Shown here in pieces: positions 1-11,569 of a stretch of 64,000 bases of DNA. This DNA is from Sternotherus odoratus (lineage: Eukaryota > Chordata > Testudines > Kinosternidae). The stretch is from assembly GCA_032164245.1 (NCBI GenBank), contig JAVMKO010000001.1, positions 163,237,434 to 163,301,433 of the forward strand, given 5' to 3'. The notes beneath the pieces were generated by a model. It searched no databases. It worked only from the letters and a program-made list of their open reading frames with translations, and was not told the origin of the DNA. Each line of letters opens with the position of its first letter. Positions within the stretch are counted from its first letter, which is position 1. The position numbers and the translations under genes are program-made.

Positions 1-1527
1 CTGGCCAGGGCCCCCTAGGCGAGTTAGGCAGGGGAATGCCTAGTTTGAAGAATTACATTCTGGTTTAGACATCAGCTATGTGCCTGAGTACCAAGGCTGA
101 GGTGGCTGTGTACATACTCACTGGCAGGTTTTCAGGGGACTTTATCAGTGGAAATTTAGGCACCTAGGGACTTAAGGCACGAACAGGGTTAGACAGCAAC
201 TGAGTGGGAGGTTCTTAATTTTGGATTTAGGCCCCTGACGTGGCAGCTAGGCACTTACCTCCCTTTGTGGATCTAGCCCAAAGTCTCTAGACCCTACTGG
301 GTCTGTAAACAAGCAGTGTTTACATTTTCTTTAGCACACCCTATACAGTAGTGACATGCTAAGCAATGGGATCCATCAGATCAGTCAGATTCTGCCTGTT
401 TTCGGGGATTGGTCAGTAACACCGCACCAAAACACCAAGGCTTTGCAGCTCTTTCAAAATTGCTTGCTGGTTTCTCGCAAACAAGGTCAAACTGGCCCTC
501 GCTGTCACCCTCCGACGAGCAGCACTGAGCTGGTGTATGGAATAACGACTTATTGTTTGGGGTATTTTTAGTGTCTATCAGAAAGGTTAGTGAAGGACTT
601 GCTCCAGTGGCTTTTGTTAGCAATGAAATAATGAATCATGTAGTTCATGAGATTGCTATCTTTGGCATAACTCCCATGCATCATACTATATTAAACCATT
701 CTCGTCACTATAAAAACCTAGGAAAATCAGCTGGAGATGATACACCTCTTGCCTCTATTTCTAATGGATACGTAGTGCATGGCCCAGTGGCCAAGAACCT
801 GAGTTGTAGCCCAGGATTGCTCAGTTTGGCTCTGGAAAGTGTGTGTGTGTGTGTGGGGGGGGAATAGTTCTAAGGCACCTTTGTCCTCTCTTGCTCCTGG
901 ACCGATCTGTGCCAAGCTAGTACCCCAGCTCACACAGAGAGAAAATGGTTTGGCCTGTTTGATCCTGAACCTTCTTGGCTGGACACAATCCAAATATACG
1001 TCTCTCCTTCTCAGATCTGCCTTCATACATCAAGAGTACTTTTGTAAGGTGTGGTTTCAATTGCCCGTTCATATTAAATGCCAACCTCAGTGATCATGGC
1101 TTGAATCCCATTCCTAGTTGCCAAATTAACCTAGATTATCGCCTTCTCCCCAAATATAAATCCAGTAACTTCAATAGCTGTCAAATCCCATGATACCCCA
1201 AGCTATTAGATCTTACCTTGATCCCATGCCAGTGACAATGCACAAATCACTACTCCATTCGACCTGGGGCCTGCCTGGAAGATTGAGATCTCAGAGGGAA
1301 TCCAAACACCAGGCAGGTTGGAGGATACACGCAGGCATTCACGTCTTGGCGGTTCAAGGAATTCTTAGAATTTAAAAGGATTGTATTGCACACTAAGGAA
1401 CATCGTGTAGTTCAATGAAGGGCTTGTAATAACCACACCACTGGTGTAAATTCGGTTTCTTCGGATGTGGGATTTGATCACTCACACACACTGTAACAGA
1501 CTCATTGGTATACTGCTTGAGGCACTA
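1..1527. other. Gene-free flank
   Basis: All reading frames are short and none resembles a known protein. A (GT)n run passing into a G run lies at about 839-862. I recognise no transposon in it, although old decayed repeats cannot be excluded by eye. Confidence 0.6.
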
Positions 1528-1664
1528 CCGTGTTTCCCCGAAAATAAGACAGTGTCTTATATTAATTTTTGCTCCCAAAATTACATTACATTATATTACA
1601 GCGAGAGGCAAAACTGGAAGTACGTCTTATTTTCGGGGTATGTCTTACTTTCGGGGAAACAGGG
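1528..1664. mobile_element. 137-bp Tc1/mariner-type MITE
   Basis: Both ends carry inverted copies of an approximately 22-nt motif containing TTTCCCCGAAA, and each end is flanked by TA (1526-1527 and 1665-1666), the target duplication of Tc1/mariner transposons. It is too short to encode anything, so it is a non-autonomous derivative. The family assignment rests on the TA duplication and terminal repeat only. Confidence 0.7.
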
Positions 1665-1666
1665 TA

Positions 1667-2803
1667 GCACAAGAAAACTGAACTAAGTTACTTCCTTCTC
1701 TTTTCATGTATTTAAAAGTAAAAGGAAATCAAATGTAAAAAACCTAATGTTAATGAAACATTAATGCTAATAACTTAAACATATATCTCAAGACATTTAA
1801 AAGCTAAGATCCCACAGAAACATCAGCTCACCTCTCATATCCGTGATGGGCCAGAACAAAAGCCCCACATAAGGATAGTGTTTGCACAAGGACACACACT
1901 CTCTCTCTCTAGTGAATATGTACCGGTATACCAAATCTGATCACATTGAAATTAGGACAATTTGGATTAGAATTTTAATCCTCCCCCAACACTAAATTTC
2001 ACATTCCCAGTCTTTGATTCTCCCCAGTAGACAGAGATCAAATATTAGTTAGGGCCCATCCCTAGCTAGTCATTTGAATTGCTTGTTGGTTTCTTTTCTT
2101 CCCCTCAACCTTAATACTTATTGTAACTCCTGTCTTACCAACATTGCCTCAAGCTTCTCTCCGACTTCATCCTGGCTCCTGTCCAGTCTGGCTTCTGCCC
2201 ATTTCACTCTGTTGAAACTGCTCTTCAAGATCCTCTTCTTGGCAAAATCTCAGGGTCATACACTTCAACTTCAGTGCAAACATACAGAAGTGTCTGACGA
2301 TGCTGAGTGATCAGCCTGTGGCAGTTTAAAGAGGCATGATTTTTTGAAGGATCTTAACACCAGCCCACTGAAAATCAAGATCCTTTAATTTGTCTCAAAT
2401 TACAGAGCCAAAAATAGAATCTCTCAGAATCATGAAAATCATAGCCGTGATATTAATATACTTATGACCTTCCAGTATTCCAACATTAATGTATGTCCAT
2501 CAGATTCATAATAACAAGGACACCAATCAATCAAATTGCTTCCCCATAATCCCATGAATTCCAGCCACACCCTCCTCTACCACACTATGGATGGGGTCTG
2601 GGGAGGAAGGGGATGGGGGTCAGGGAAGGCGAGCGGGGAGGGACAATTGATAATTGACCTCAATTTTTGTAATGATTCACAGATTGAATCTAGATTTTAG
2701 AATGGATTATTTAATTTAAAATGTGCTTAAATCTGAACAAATTGTACAATCTGCTTCCACTATCTATAATGTGGGTAACTCTAATTCCCTCTCCCCTCAA
2801 TAA
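1667..2803. other. Gene-free stretch
   Basis: AT-rich sequence with a short CT run near 1900. No convincing coding region or repeat was recognised. Confidence 0.5.
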
Positions 2804-3088
2804 ATGTGTGTTTTAAATGCCAATAGAGACATGGATGATAGAGCGTTCCATTTTTATGAAGAGCCAGATGTGTCATCCAAATCAGTGATCATGCATTTAA
2901 TGACGGTACGGAGAGAATTTGGTTTAGACGTGACTGATGTTACAGTTTATACTGCTGACAACTCATCCTTTAACTGGCGGGAAGACTGTGCCACCAACTT
3001 GAAATTAAAATGTATTCAACCAGACTGCTTGAAAGCAAACATCAGTTATCAGGTATTGCATGGCATGCACTGGAGAACTCCGTACTGA
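2804..3088 (+). pseudogene. Possible hAT transposase-like fragment
   Basis: A 94-codon open frame contains VTVYTADNSSFNW followed by about 25 residues ending in KANISYQVLHG. This resembles the segment of hAT-superfamily transposases, and of host genes derived from them, in which an aspartate (TADN) precedes a region normally reading KANCxAHxxHN. Here the expected cysteine/histidine positions are altered (ISYQVLHG). No neighbouring exon or terminal repeat was seen, so it is probably a decayed scrap. The first codons are only an open-frame extension. The resemblance is from memory of the family and was not checked by search. Confidence 0.35.
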
Positions 3089-3977
3089 ACGTTTGAAATA
3101 CAGTTTCAAGCAGCTGTATAACACAAGCTCTTTGGAACCTGGGATGTCTTTTTACTCTGCTTGTAGAGTGTAGCCCTGGAACCCGGGGAGCCTTGATTCA
3201 TTCCCCTCGGCGCTCCTGAAAATACAGTTAGTAAGAATACATGTAAAAATACAGAAATAAGAATAAATATAACTGAAATAAAAATCACACTGAGGTGGAA
3301 CTCTGAGACCACCATAAAGTTCTCAGACGCGTTCCTACACAGGAGCTGAGTCTTTTCGCAGCAGTAGATTGCTTGATTCTGACCTGGGAATCCGTACTTT
3401 CTGCAAGTGGGACAAGAACATAGCAATCAAGTTGACTGGTCTTTGCTCCATTCTGAGTAGACAGATGGCCATATCACAATAACTACTGTTGTGATTGGCA
3501 GCCGCTACTAACTGGTCAGCTCACAGAGGTGCAAGCATGGAATTGGGTTAATTACTTGTAAAAAATTAGTATTTTAAATAAGACGAGGAATACTTATGGC
3601 ACCTTAGAGACTAACCAGTATTTAAATGATGCTTTTCCCTCCCTGAAAGGATACAGACTGGCTCCTTAAAGAAAGCCCTTTTTAAAATGCACGAAACATA
3701 CCAAAACATGTAAAGGACTTTTGGTTAAACTGGTAATGGTAACAGAGTCAATCCTGTCTCCCGACCAAGGTAAAATCCCAATAAAGCCACAGTGATGTTT
3801 GCCTGAGGTGGCATGCAGGAGGGAATCCTCCCCTCTTGAGTATGCTATTTTGGATGTAGAACTTCATTCTAGAGCAAATATTGTTTCTTCCCTCTCATCG
3901 CAGGAGGAACTCCCTTTTCTCTGCAGCAGTCTCCTGGGAATGGGAGAATTCAAAGAGTAGACGAAGGGTACGCTACA
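3089..3977. other. Gene-free stretch
   Basis: No coding region recognised. The open frames here are short and composition-driven. Confidence 0.5.
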
Positions 3978-4545
3978 CAGGGGTGAAAGTAACTCAAGCG
4001 TTTTACTGGTACGGGGGCTGGGCTCAGCTCTGCCCCCAGAAGGGGTGGGGCCTAGGGGGGAAGGAGCGGGGCTAGGGGGGTCAGAGTCAGTCCCAGCCCA
4101 GCCCAGCCCCCTGTACTGGTAAGAGGCCTCCCCCCCTCCCCCTCCTCAGCCCAACCCCCAACCGGCAGCCAGAGCCTCTAGCGGCAGTTTAAAGGGTCCG
4201 GGCAACAGCGACGGCCCAGCCCCAGGCTCTTTAAATAGCAGCCGGAGCCCCGCCGCCGCTTTCCTAGGGTTCCGGCAACAGGGCTCCCGGCTCCATGGAG
4301 CCCCAATGCTGGATTCCTTTAAACTGCCGCCGGAGCTCGTCGCTGTGGGAGCCCGGGGGAGGCTGCGGCGGGGCTCCGGTGGCAGTGTAAAAGGCCTGGG
4401 GTGGTAGTGGCGCACCGGGCTCTTTAAATCGCTATTGGAGCCCTGCCACAGCCTTCCCAGAAATCCGGCAGTGGGGCTCCGCAGGGACGGGAGCCCTGTT
4501 GCTGGAACCCTAGGGAAGCGGCAGCGGGGCTCTGAGAGCTATTTA
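3978..4545. mobile_element. GC-rich hAT-like non-autonomous element, decayed
   Basis: It begins with CAGGGGTGAAAGTAA, the type of terminal sequence seen on abundant turtle hAT MITEs. It continues with degenerate 'tactggta' motifs and GC-rich blocks containing repeated 'tttaaa' and 'ggagcc' words. The other end was not found, and it runs into another repeat fragment at about 4545. Open frames inside are by-products of GC-rich composition. Confidence 0.4.
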
Positions 4546-4685
4546 AAGAGCGGTCGACTTGCCGCCATGAGGACGCCCAGGTAAGTCGGCTTAAGATACG
4601 CAACTTCAGCTACGAGAAGAGCGTAGCTGAAGTTGAAGTATCTTAGGTTGTTTCCTCCCTCCCCCCAGTGTAGACCAGGCCTAAG
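4545..4685 (+). mobile_element. 3' fragment of the hAT-like MITE also present at 44881-45120
   Basis: It contains the hairpin 'cttcagctac ... gtagctgaag' with flanking 'aagtcggctt' and ends near 'gtgtagaccaggccta'. The same order of motifs occurs in the right half of the complete copy at 44881-45120. Only the right half is present here. Confidence 0.5.
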
Positions 4686-4983
4686 GAATTAGAGGACTAA
4701 GGAAAGAGACTAAGTACATACATGTGTTTCACTGCATGAAGGGTGGGTGGTGAAACACTGTGGAATTTCACTTTTCAAACAGTAAGCCAGTTTCTCGACT
4801 CGTCCCGAACTCCACTCAGTACAAAAAAAGAATGTGGCAGGCAAATGCAGTTTTATACCACCTCCCCTCCCCATAGTCTAAACCCAGGCCTCAGTTTAAG
4901 TAACAGCAGCCTCAAGGATGCTCCAATGTGCACTGCAAAGGCCACTAAAGGGACATTCCACTGCTAAAATAGCCCCCTTCTTA

Positions 4984-5092
4984 AGGTGACCAGACAGCAC
5001 GTGTGAAAATGGGGGTGGGGGGGAAATAGGAGCCTGTATAAGAAATAGACCCAAAAATTGGGACTTGTCCTTATAAAATCGGGACATCTGGC
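4984..5092 (-). mobile_element. hAT MITE, same family as 23425-23551
   Basis: It starts with AAGGTGACCAGA and ends in TCTGGCCCCT, an imperfect inverted pair. The interior, read on the minus strand, contains 'gggacatctggcc'-type, 'cccaatttttggg' and 'cccccaccccc' motifs in the same order as the cleaner copy at 23425-23551. The target duplication is not clear. Confidence 0.55.
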
Positions 5093-6833
5093 CCCTCTTC
5101 TCCTGATGCACCTTCAATATCTTTGCTGGTGATCTTGGGAGCATATAGATCACTCCAGGTCACTCAGGGTATTCCTCAGATGCTGATTCTCACAACTAGA
5201 CAGCCACTTTATGCCACTGAAGCTGCTTAAATGGTATGGAGTGTAATGTGAAACCTGTCCCATTCTGGTGTGGCATGACTGTGTTCATTTCCAGTGAAAT
5301 ATGAATATATATTTGCTTATATTAACTAATCTAATACACAGTAGAATCCTCAAGGCAGAAATTTTTCAGCGCTGCAGGTAAGGGTGTCAGTACAATGGCA
5401 TATAAAGTCAGGCCAGTGCTTTGCATTTGTTTGTTCAATCAACTTCTTGTCATTCTGAGCATTAGAAAAACAAATACAAAAATATCTAGGGAAAAAAGAT
5501 TGCTTCTCGGATCACTTCACATACGGTATACTCTCATTGTTATTCCAAGGAGATAACGAGAGCTGTACTCTTAATGATACACCACAGAGATTCCATCCAA
5601 CTTCCTACACACACAGAAGATGCCTCGAGCCTACAATTATTTCAGACCTGGTGCTGACACATGATGGCACATGCATCCTACCACCTCAACAACATTTATT
5701 CTGTTGAAATGTGCATGATACTCACATGTGCGGAGACTAATTAGTTCCATTTATACCTATCCAGAAGATTTTAGGTGTGTAGTTCCTCCCAAGAAACGAT
5801 TAAACTCAATCTCTTTCTTGGTGGTCTTGAGGTTAGGTTCCAAACAGGGACTGAGAAGAAGTGGGTTCAGTTCTTAGCTTTTACACAGACTTCCTCAGTG
5901 ATCTTATTCATGTCACTGAATCAGTCTGCCTCAGTTCCCATCTGTAAAATGGAGATTACACTTCCATATATCAGAGGGGTTCTTGAAAGTTAAACACTTT
6001 CATATGTATCAGTCGCTCAGATACTACAGGAATGGGAGCCATATAAGAAACTAGATTCACAAAGAGATTTTTACATGGCTCCTCCCCTACTAATACCAAA
6101 AACAAAAGAGTTTGCTCACACCTGTTACCATCTTAATATATTGAGAGTACAGCCACATTTTTCAATTTGATGTTTAAACTAAGGTATCTAAATACCTATT
6201 TAAATACTTTGACATGTGATTTGAATTTCAGAAGTGCTGATCTCCCACTTCAGGAGGGGTTGTGGGTGCTCTTAATTCTGATGCTTGGGCAGCTTATTAA
6301 GAGTAACATTTTCGAAAGTGTTTATGTGACTCAGGAGCCTAAGCAACATTGAAATGCAATGGGACAAGCTCCTAAATCCCTTAAGCGCTTTTTAATGTTT
6401 TCCCTGCAGATGCCTAAGTAGAGATTTAGGTGCCTAACTGAAAACTTGGAGAAAAATATATATAGGATTATCTTAAATGCAGCATGACTAAAACAATACC
6501 TCATATATTTACTTGGACGGATTTAAAGCCACTTCCTCTGGAGTGATCATAAACCAGCTAAGCTTAAAAGACAAGACCTTTTAAATAAAGTTCACACACT
6601 GACAGCCACCTTAGGTTTGTGGGGTAGAGCTCCATATATTAAAACTGGGCTTCCAGTAACATTAGTTAACACAAATGGAAAAAACAGCTTTGCAAAAAAC
6701 AAGAAACTTGAACTAATTATGTAAATATTTTAAGAAAAACCGCTCAGTTCATTGATTTAAATAAAGTCAATAGAGTCAGCAGATGCGAGCTGCAAAAAAT
6801 CTCAGACATAGAATTAGAGTATTTGGCCTATGT
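5093..6833. other. Gene-free stretch
   Basis: AT-rich. Apart from the SINE-like tract listed separately at 5868-6010, nothing is recognised. Confidence 0.5.
5868..6010 (+). repeat. Old CORE-SINE/MIR-like tract
   Basis: It contains 'gcctcagttcccatctgtaa' followed by 'aatggagatta' and 'gttcttgaaagttaa'. This order is typical of the 3' half of MIR/CORE-SINE copies found across amniotes. It is divergent and both boundaries are approximate. Confidence 0.4.
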
Positions 6834-7683
6834 TAGGAATGGGCAAACGTTTTGGCCCGAGGACCATATGGGGGCTCAAAATTGCATGGAGGGCCAAGTC
6901 GGGAAGGTCGTGCCTCCCCAAACAGCCTGGCATCGCTCCCTATCAGACCCCCACCCACTTCCCGCCCCCAACTGCCCCCCTCAGAAACCTCTGACTCATC
7001 CACCAAACTCCCCGCTTGTCCCTTGATCGCTTCCTCCAGAGACCCCCTGACTCTAACTGCCCCCTCTGAAACCTACCACTTATCTAGGCCCCCCTGCTCT
7101 TTCTTCCCTGACTGCCCCCTCCCGAGACGCCCCCACGCTAACCACCACCCCCAGGGACATCAACCCCACCTAAGCTCCCCTGCTCTTTGTTCCCTGACTG
7201 ACCCTTCCCTAGATCCTGGACCCTAACCACCACCACCCACCGACTCCACCACCTAATCCCCCTCCCCCCCATTGCTTACTTGCTTAGCCGGGTGCTCCAG
7301 CAGGCGCCCCACAGCTCCTTAAGCTCTGCCTGGCCCCCTGACCGGGGCGCGTGGCCCCGCAGCTGGAAGCTCTCCACCCGGTGCCTCGGCCCCGGGACGC
7401 AGAGCTCCGAGCGCTCGTCCGGCCCTGGAGCACAGGGCCCCGGGGCAACCCGAGCTCTGCTGGCCCAGGAGCGCCTTGGCCCACGGGTGTGGGGCCCCGC
7501 AGCGAGCCCCTCTGTGCCCCAGCGCAGAGCTGCCTCCCGTTCGGCTGGCCCAGGAGCGTGGGCTCTGGGGAGCCCTGCGCTTGGCCCGGTGCCCCGGCTA
7601 GGGAGTGCGGGACCACCGGTGGGCAGGATAAAAATGGCCGGCAGGCCACATGTGACCCGCGGGCTACAGTTTGCCCACCTCTG
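6834..7683. mobile_element. 850-bp non-autonomous hAT element
   Basis: The ends are TAGGAATGGGCAAACG and the inverse TTTGCCCACCTCTG, a hAT-type terminal repeat. It is flanked by an 8-bp target duplication with one mismatch (gcctatgt at 6826-6833; gtctatgt at 7684-7691). The interior is C/G-rich, and the several 100-145-codon open frames on both strands in it lack any domain I know. I treat them as composition artefacts, not genes. Confidence 0.75.
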
Positions 7684-7691
7684 GTCTATGT

Positions 7692-8541
7692 CATGCAATG
7701 TAATGGATCATTAAACTCTAGAGACATGATTGTAGTGAGACAAAGACCTCACCTTGATTATATCTAACATCCCATCTGTAACTCATGTATGCTATACCAC
7801 AGTGGGAAGGGTGATGAACTCCAGTTTCCATAGTGAACAAGGGATGATCAGATATCACCCACTACACAACGAAAGGGCAAAAATCATTTATTACATTCAT
7901 AATGGAATCAACAGGTTCTCAGTGTCACTGACGTGAGGAAATTAAATTGTTTGTTATTCTTCCCTCCACACAGTTTCAGTCCATTAACACAAAAAATGGA
8001 TCCCAGGGATTACGACTAAAACCCTGGCAGAAAGTTCCCAAAACAGAAAGGCCATCAGGGAGGAGGCTGTGGTATGTGGCAATAACCTCACACGGGACAG
8101 GGCCATAGGGGATTGCGCAGCTCAGAGAGTGGGTGGCTCTGGCTGGATAAGAAGTGTGGCTAGGGCAGGGGGGATGAGTTGGCCTTAGTGAAATCCCTTT
8201 GCCAGTTCAGACCATTAATTCTGTAGGTGGAGTAAGCCCTGAAGAGAAATAAGGGCATGAATACAGGAGAAGCATCCAAAACATAGTTGAATTTATGGCT
8301 ATGATGTTAAATAATGTATGCAACATAACACCGGGAAAGGAAAGATGGGAACAGAATCAACGAGGCTTAGACACCCGAAAACTCTGTGGCATAGTGTTGA
8401 TGATGGGCCCAATTCCATCATCTCTTGTTGATTTCGATGGGAGTTGATGTGGCTCACCACCTCTGAGGAGATGCTCAGTGAATCACAGGAAAAGGCCCGA
8501 TATTGTGGAAACTTGAAAGTCTTAACAATACCTGGAAATAC
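7692..8541. other. Gene-free stretch
   Basis: Nothing recognised. Confidence 0.5.
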
Positions 8542-8640
8542 TTCTAGAGAGACAAGTTAGGTGAGGTTTTATTGGACCAACTTCTGTTGGTGAGAGACAT
8601 GAGCTTTTGAGCTTATACGGAGCTCTTCTTCAGTCACACA
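8542..8640 (-). mobile_element. Penelope-like element 3' end, second subfamily
   Basis: Read on the minus strand it begins CTGAAGAAGAGCTC and runs through 'aagctcaaaagctcatgtct' to 'accaacagaagttggtcc' and 'aataaaacctcac'. The start matches the CTGANGA core plus stem II of a hammerhead ribozyme, but the GAAA core element reads AAAA, so the motif is damaged. Assignment to Penelope-like elements comes from the general resemblance of this tail to amniote Penelope 3' ends. Confidence 0.5.
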
Positions 8641-8770
8641 AAGGGACTCAGCGTGTCACAGCTAAACACAAGGTCAGCTTCTGGCATTCCACAACAAGGA
8701 GGCAGCTTCCATTGGGAAGAGTGTGCACAAAGATTTGTTGACTTGCAGAATGTCCCACCAAACATTACTA

Positions 8771-8825
8771 ACTGTGTGTGTGGGGGGGGGATGAGATGGG
8801 ATGGGATGGGGTGGGATGGTAGGGG
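8771..8825. repeat. Simple repeats (GT)n, G9, (GGGAT)n
   Basis: A short GT run, a run of nine G and then several copies of GGGAT or GGGGT follow each other directly. Confidence 0.9.
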
Positions 8826-8829
8826 AGGA

Positions 8830-9561
8830 ATATTCTCTGTTCTGTTCATACCATGAAAAATTGTGAATGGGACATGGGGAAACTTGAAGGCAGTTGGAGA
8901 GGGATTTCATTTTTCATAAGGCTGCTAAACAGAGAAACTGCATGATTTAACATATTTGATGTGTGTATTTAATTCAGCTTGATGGCCATGTGCACCTTGA
9001 ACAACAAGCTTCTGATGTACTTTCAAAGCTTCATATTTGTGACCTTTGCTCTCTCTTCCCTTTTCGCAGGTTCCATTTCTCTTTTCTAATGGGAGCACTG
9101 CCAGACCCTCATGAATGTTGGAATGCATGAAATCCAGATCAGAATGTTAGGTATTGGGCCTATCACTTCTTCCAATAACATTTGCTATCCCCATCCCTTC
9201 TCCCACACATCCCATAATGAGCAGCTGTGTGTTAAAATATCCAGGTGGCCAGTATTAGAAAAATGTTACTTTCACAGAGTAAGTCCAATCAGAATAAATC
9301 CCACTGTAACCAGAAGTCTATAGCTGTAAAAAGGTGTAATCTCTTTAAAAAAAAATGTGTGCAGATCAATATTTTTTCAATGAACCATGGAGAACTGTCA
9401 TATCATCCCATAGACGGGGAATTCAGAAACCATGACGCTGCTGTATTATGACTAAGCCGTTGGAATGTTGTTTTGTCATGCAGATAATGTCAATAGTGCC
9501 AAAATCCTAATAGGTTTTAACTGCTCATCTTTGTCAATATGTGCTTTAACTAATAACAATA
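8830..9561. other. Gene-free stretch
   Basis: Nothing recognised. Confidence 0.5.
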
Positions 9562-9861
9562 CAGTAGACTCTCGATTATCCAGGATTGGGTTAACCACGA
9601 TGTGGATTAACCAGGATGTCAAAAAACAAACAAACATGTAACTCGCAGGGCTGGCTCTGGCTTTGTTGCCACCACAAACACACACAAAAAACCCCACCAA
9701 GGCACAAAACAGCCAGCGAACCAACACCCCTTCCCCCCGGCGCACGGTGGCTGGTGACCCAACCCTCCCTCCCCATGTTTCCTATGGATGGTGATTATCC
9801 AGGATTTTATTAACCAGGATTAATTTTTTCCCTATCATCCTGGATAATCGAGAGTTTACTG
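9562..9861. mobile_element. 300-bp Tigger/pogo-type MITE
   Basis: It has terminal inverted repeats beginning CAGTAGACTCTCGATTATCC and is flanked by TA at both sides (9560-9561, 9862-9863). The same family is present in the opposite orientation at 46256-46542. Internal open frames on both strands are not genes. Confidence 0.85.
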
Positions 9862-9863
9862 TA

Positions 9864-10562
9864 TCTAGCATGTTATTTTCTATTTATTTCACTACTACTG
9901 GATTTTTTTGCCTTAGCAGTATTATTGAGGAAATTATTATAATGCTTATGGGCAAAACACTGTGGAAATCTTTGCACTTATATTTAATGCAGTGTATTGT
10001 TTGTGACCTTTATTGTTGCTCAGTACATTCAAGTCTGCATTTAAATCATGTTTTACTTGGTCAGTGTTAATAATATAATTAAAAATTGCTGAGTTAGAGA
10101 TAGGGATGCCGTGAGACAAAAATACTCTGCTGTCCCCCAAGGAGAAAAATTCTTTGCCACATTTTTCAGTCCCTTCCAGGAGTGGCTGTTTATTTATGAT
10201 CTGAAGAGCTTGTTGAATTATTCATTATGAATATTAACCTTAGCCCCTTTTTATGTAGCAAATGGTTTCTGAGGTGATCCTCATTTGTATTTATTATTCA
10301 TAATTACTCAACAAATAGATTGAATGAACAATTTTCACCCAGTGGGTTCAGCAAAATAGTCACTTTGACTATTTGCCATTAACTATTTGTGCTGTGTGAC
10401 CAATTGATATTCCCTCTGTTTCTTTATTGGACAACTGAAACAGTTGAAACAGTACAACAATGAACATATCACTTCCTATATGAATTCATAATTGTATCTG
10501 TGAAAACTGCTGAGATTTATGATTTTTTCACAAATACTTGGCAGTTCTCTGACCACTGAGAA
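9864..10562. other. Gene-free stretch
   Basis: AT-rich. Nothing recognised. Confidence 0.5.
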
Positions 10563-11569
10563 TCTATATATATAAAAGTCAAATGGTGTATGCATGCGTG
10601 TATGTACGTGCACTTACTCCTTCCACACCGTTTGAGCTAGAGACTTGAAATTTGGTACAGTTGTAGGTCTTAGGGTCCTAATCAGGGTAAGAGTCGAATA
10701 TTTTTCAAATCTCACCTCTGACGCCCCCCAGGGGTGAAATTATTTAAAGGCCAATCACATCAGCTGGGCAGCTGCTGTTCTCTGACATAGTTATGATGTC
10801 ATAATACCTCCTCCAATGGACCCTGCACTCGCTCAGCTCTCTGCCCCCTCCCCCCTCCAACGGACCCCGCACTCGCTCAGCTCTCTGCCCCCTCCCCACC
10901 TCCGACGGACCCGAGTTGGGTTTGGTCGGAGGGTAAGTGAGGTAGGGGTGTCGGGTTTGGTCTGGGGGTGAGGTGGGGGTGTCGGGTTTGGTCGGGGGGT
11001 GAGGTGGGGGTGTCGGGTTTGGTCGGGGGGGTGAGCCGGGGGTGTTGGGTTTGGTCTGGGGGGGTGGGAAGGTGTCGGGGTGGGTGAGGGGTGAGGTGTG
11101 GGTGTTGGGGTTGGTCAGGGGGTGTTGGGTTTGGTGGGGAGGTAAGGTGGGGGTGTTGGGTTTGGTTGGAGGGGTGAGGAGGGGGGTCGGGGTTGGTCGA
11201 GGGGTAAGTGAGGTGTGGGTGTCGGGTTTGTGGTGGTAGGTAGGGGGGTCGGGTTTGGTTGGGGGGGAAAGTGAGGTGGGTGTGTCAGGTTTGGTCTACG
11301 GGGGGTGAGGTTGGGTATTGGTCGGGGGTGTTGGGGTTGGTAGGGGGTGGCGTGGGGGTGTTGGGTTTGGGTGGGGGGGGGTGAAAATGTGAGTCGGGGT
11401 TGGTCGAGGGGTAAGTGAGGTGGGGGTGTCGGGTTTGGTCGGGGGGTGAGGTGGGGGTGTCAGGTTTGCTCTCTGCCCCCTCCCCCCTCCAACGGACCCC
11501 GCACTCGCTCAGCTCTCTGCCCCCTCCCCACCTCCGATGGACCCAAGCAACACCGGGTATTTTGGCTAG
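10563..11569 (+). mobile_element. Non-autonomous Helitron
   Basis: The left end is TCTATATATATAAAAGTC preceded by A. The right end is CTAG followed by T, with an ACCC/GGGT hairpin (stems at about 11541-11557) 7 nt before the CTAG. A|TC...CTRR|T without terminal inverted repeats or target duplication is the Helitron insertion pattern. No Rep or helicase frame is present. The middle is expanded by a minisatellite, and a segment containing 'ctctctgccccctccccc' occurs on both sides of that array. Confidence 0.75.
10910..11465 (+). repeat. GT-rich minisatellite inside the Helitron
   Basis: About 17 degenerate units of roughly 30-35 nt are built on 'gtgtcgggtttggtcggggg' plus 'gtgaggtggg'. Unit length and sequence vary, with runs of 4-9 G in most units. 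The 65-codon frame found in it is repeat-encoded and not a gene. Confidence 0.85.

Noticed and set aside
839..862. GT/G run as a regulatory signal
   Set aside because: Ordinary simple repeat with no nearby gene.
7276..7767. Overlapping 121-144-codon open frames on both strands
   Set aside because: They lie in a GC-rich hAT MITE with terminal repeats and target duplication; both strands are equally open and no domain is visible.
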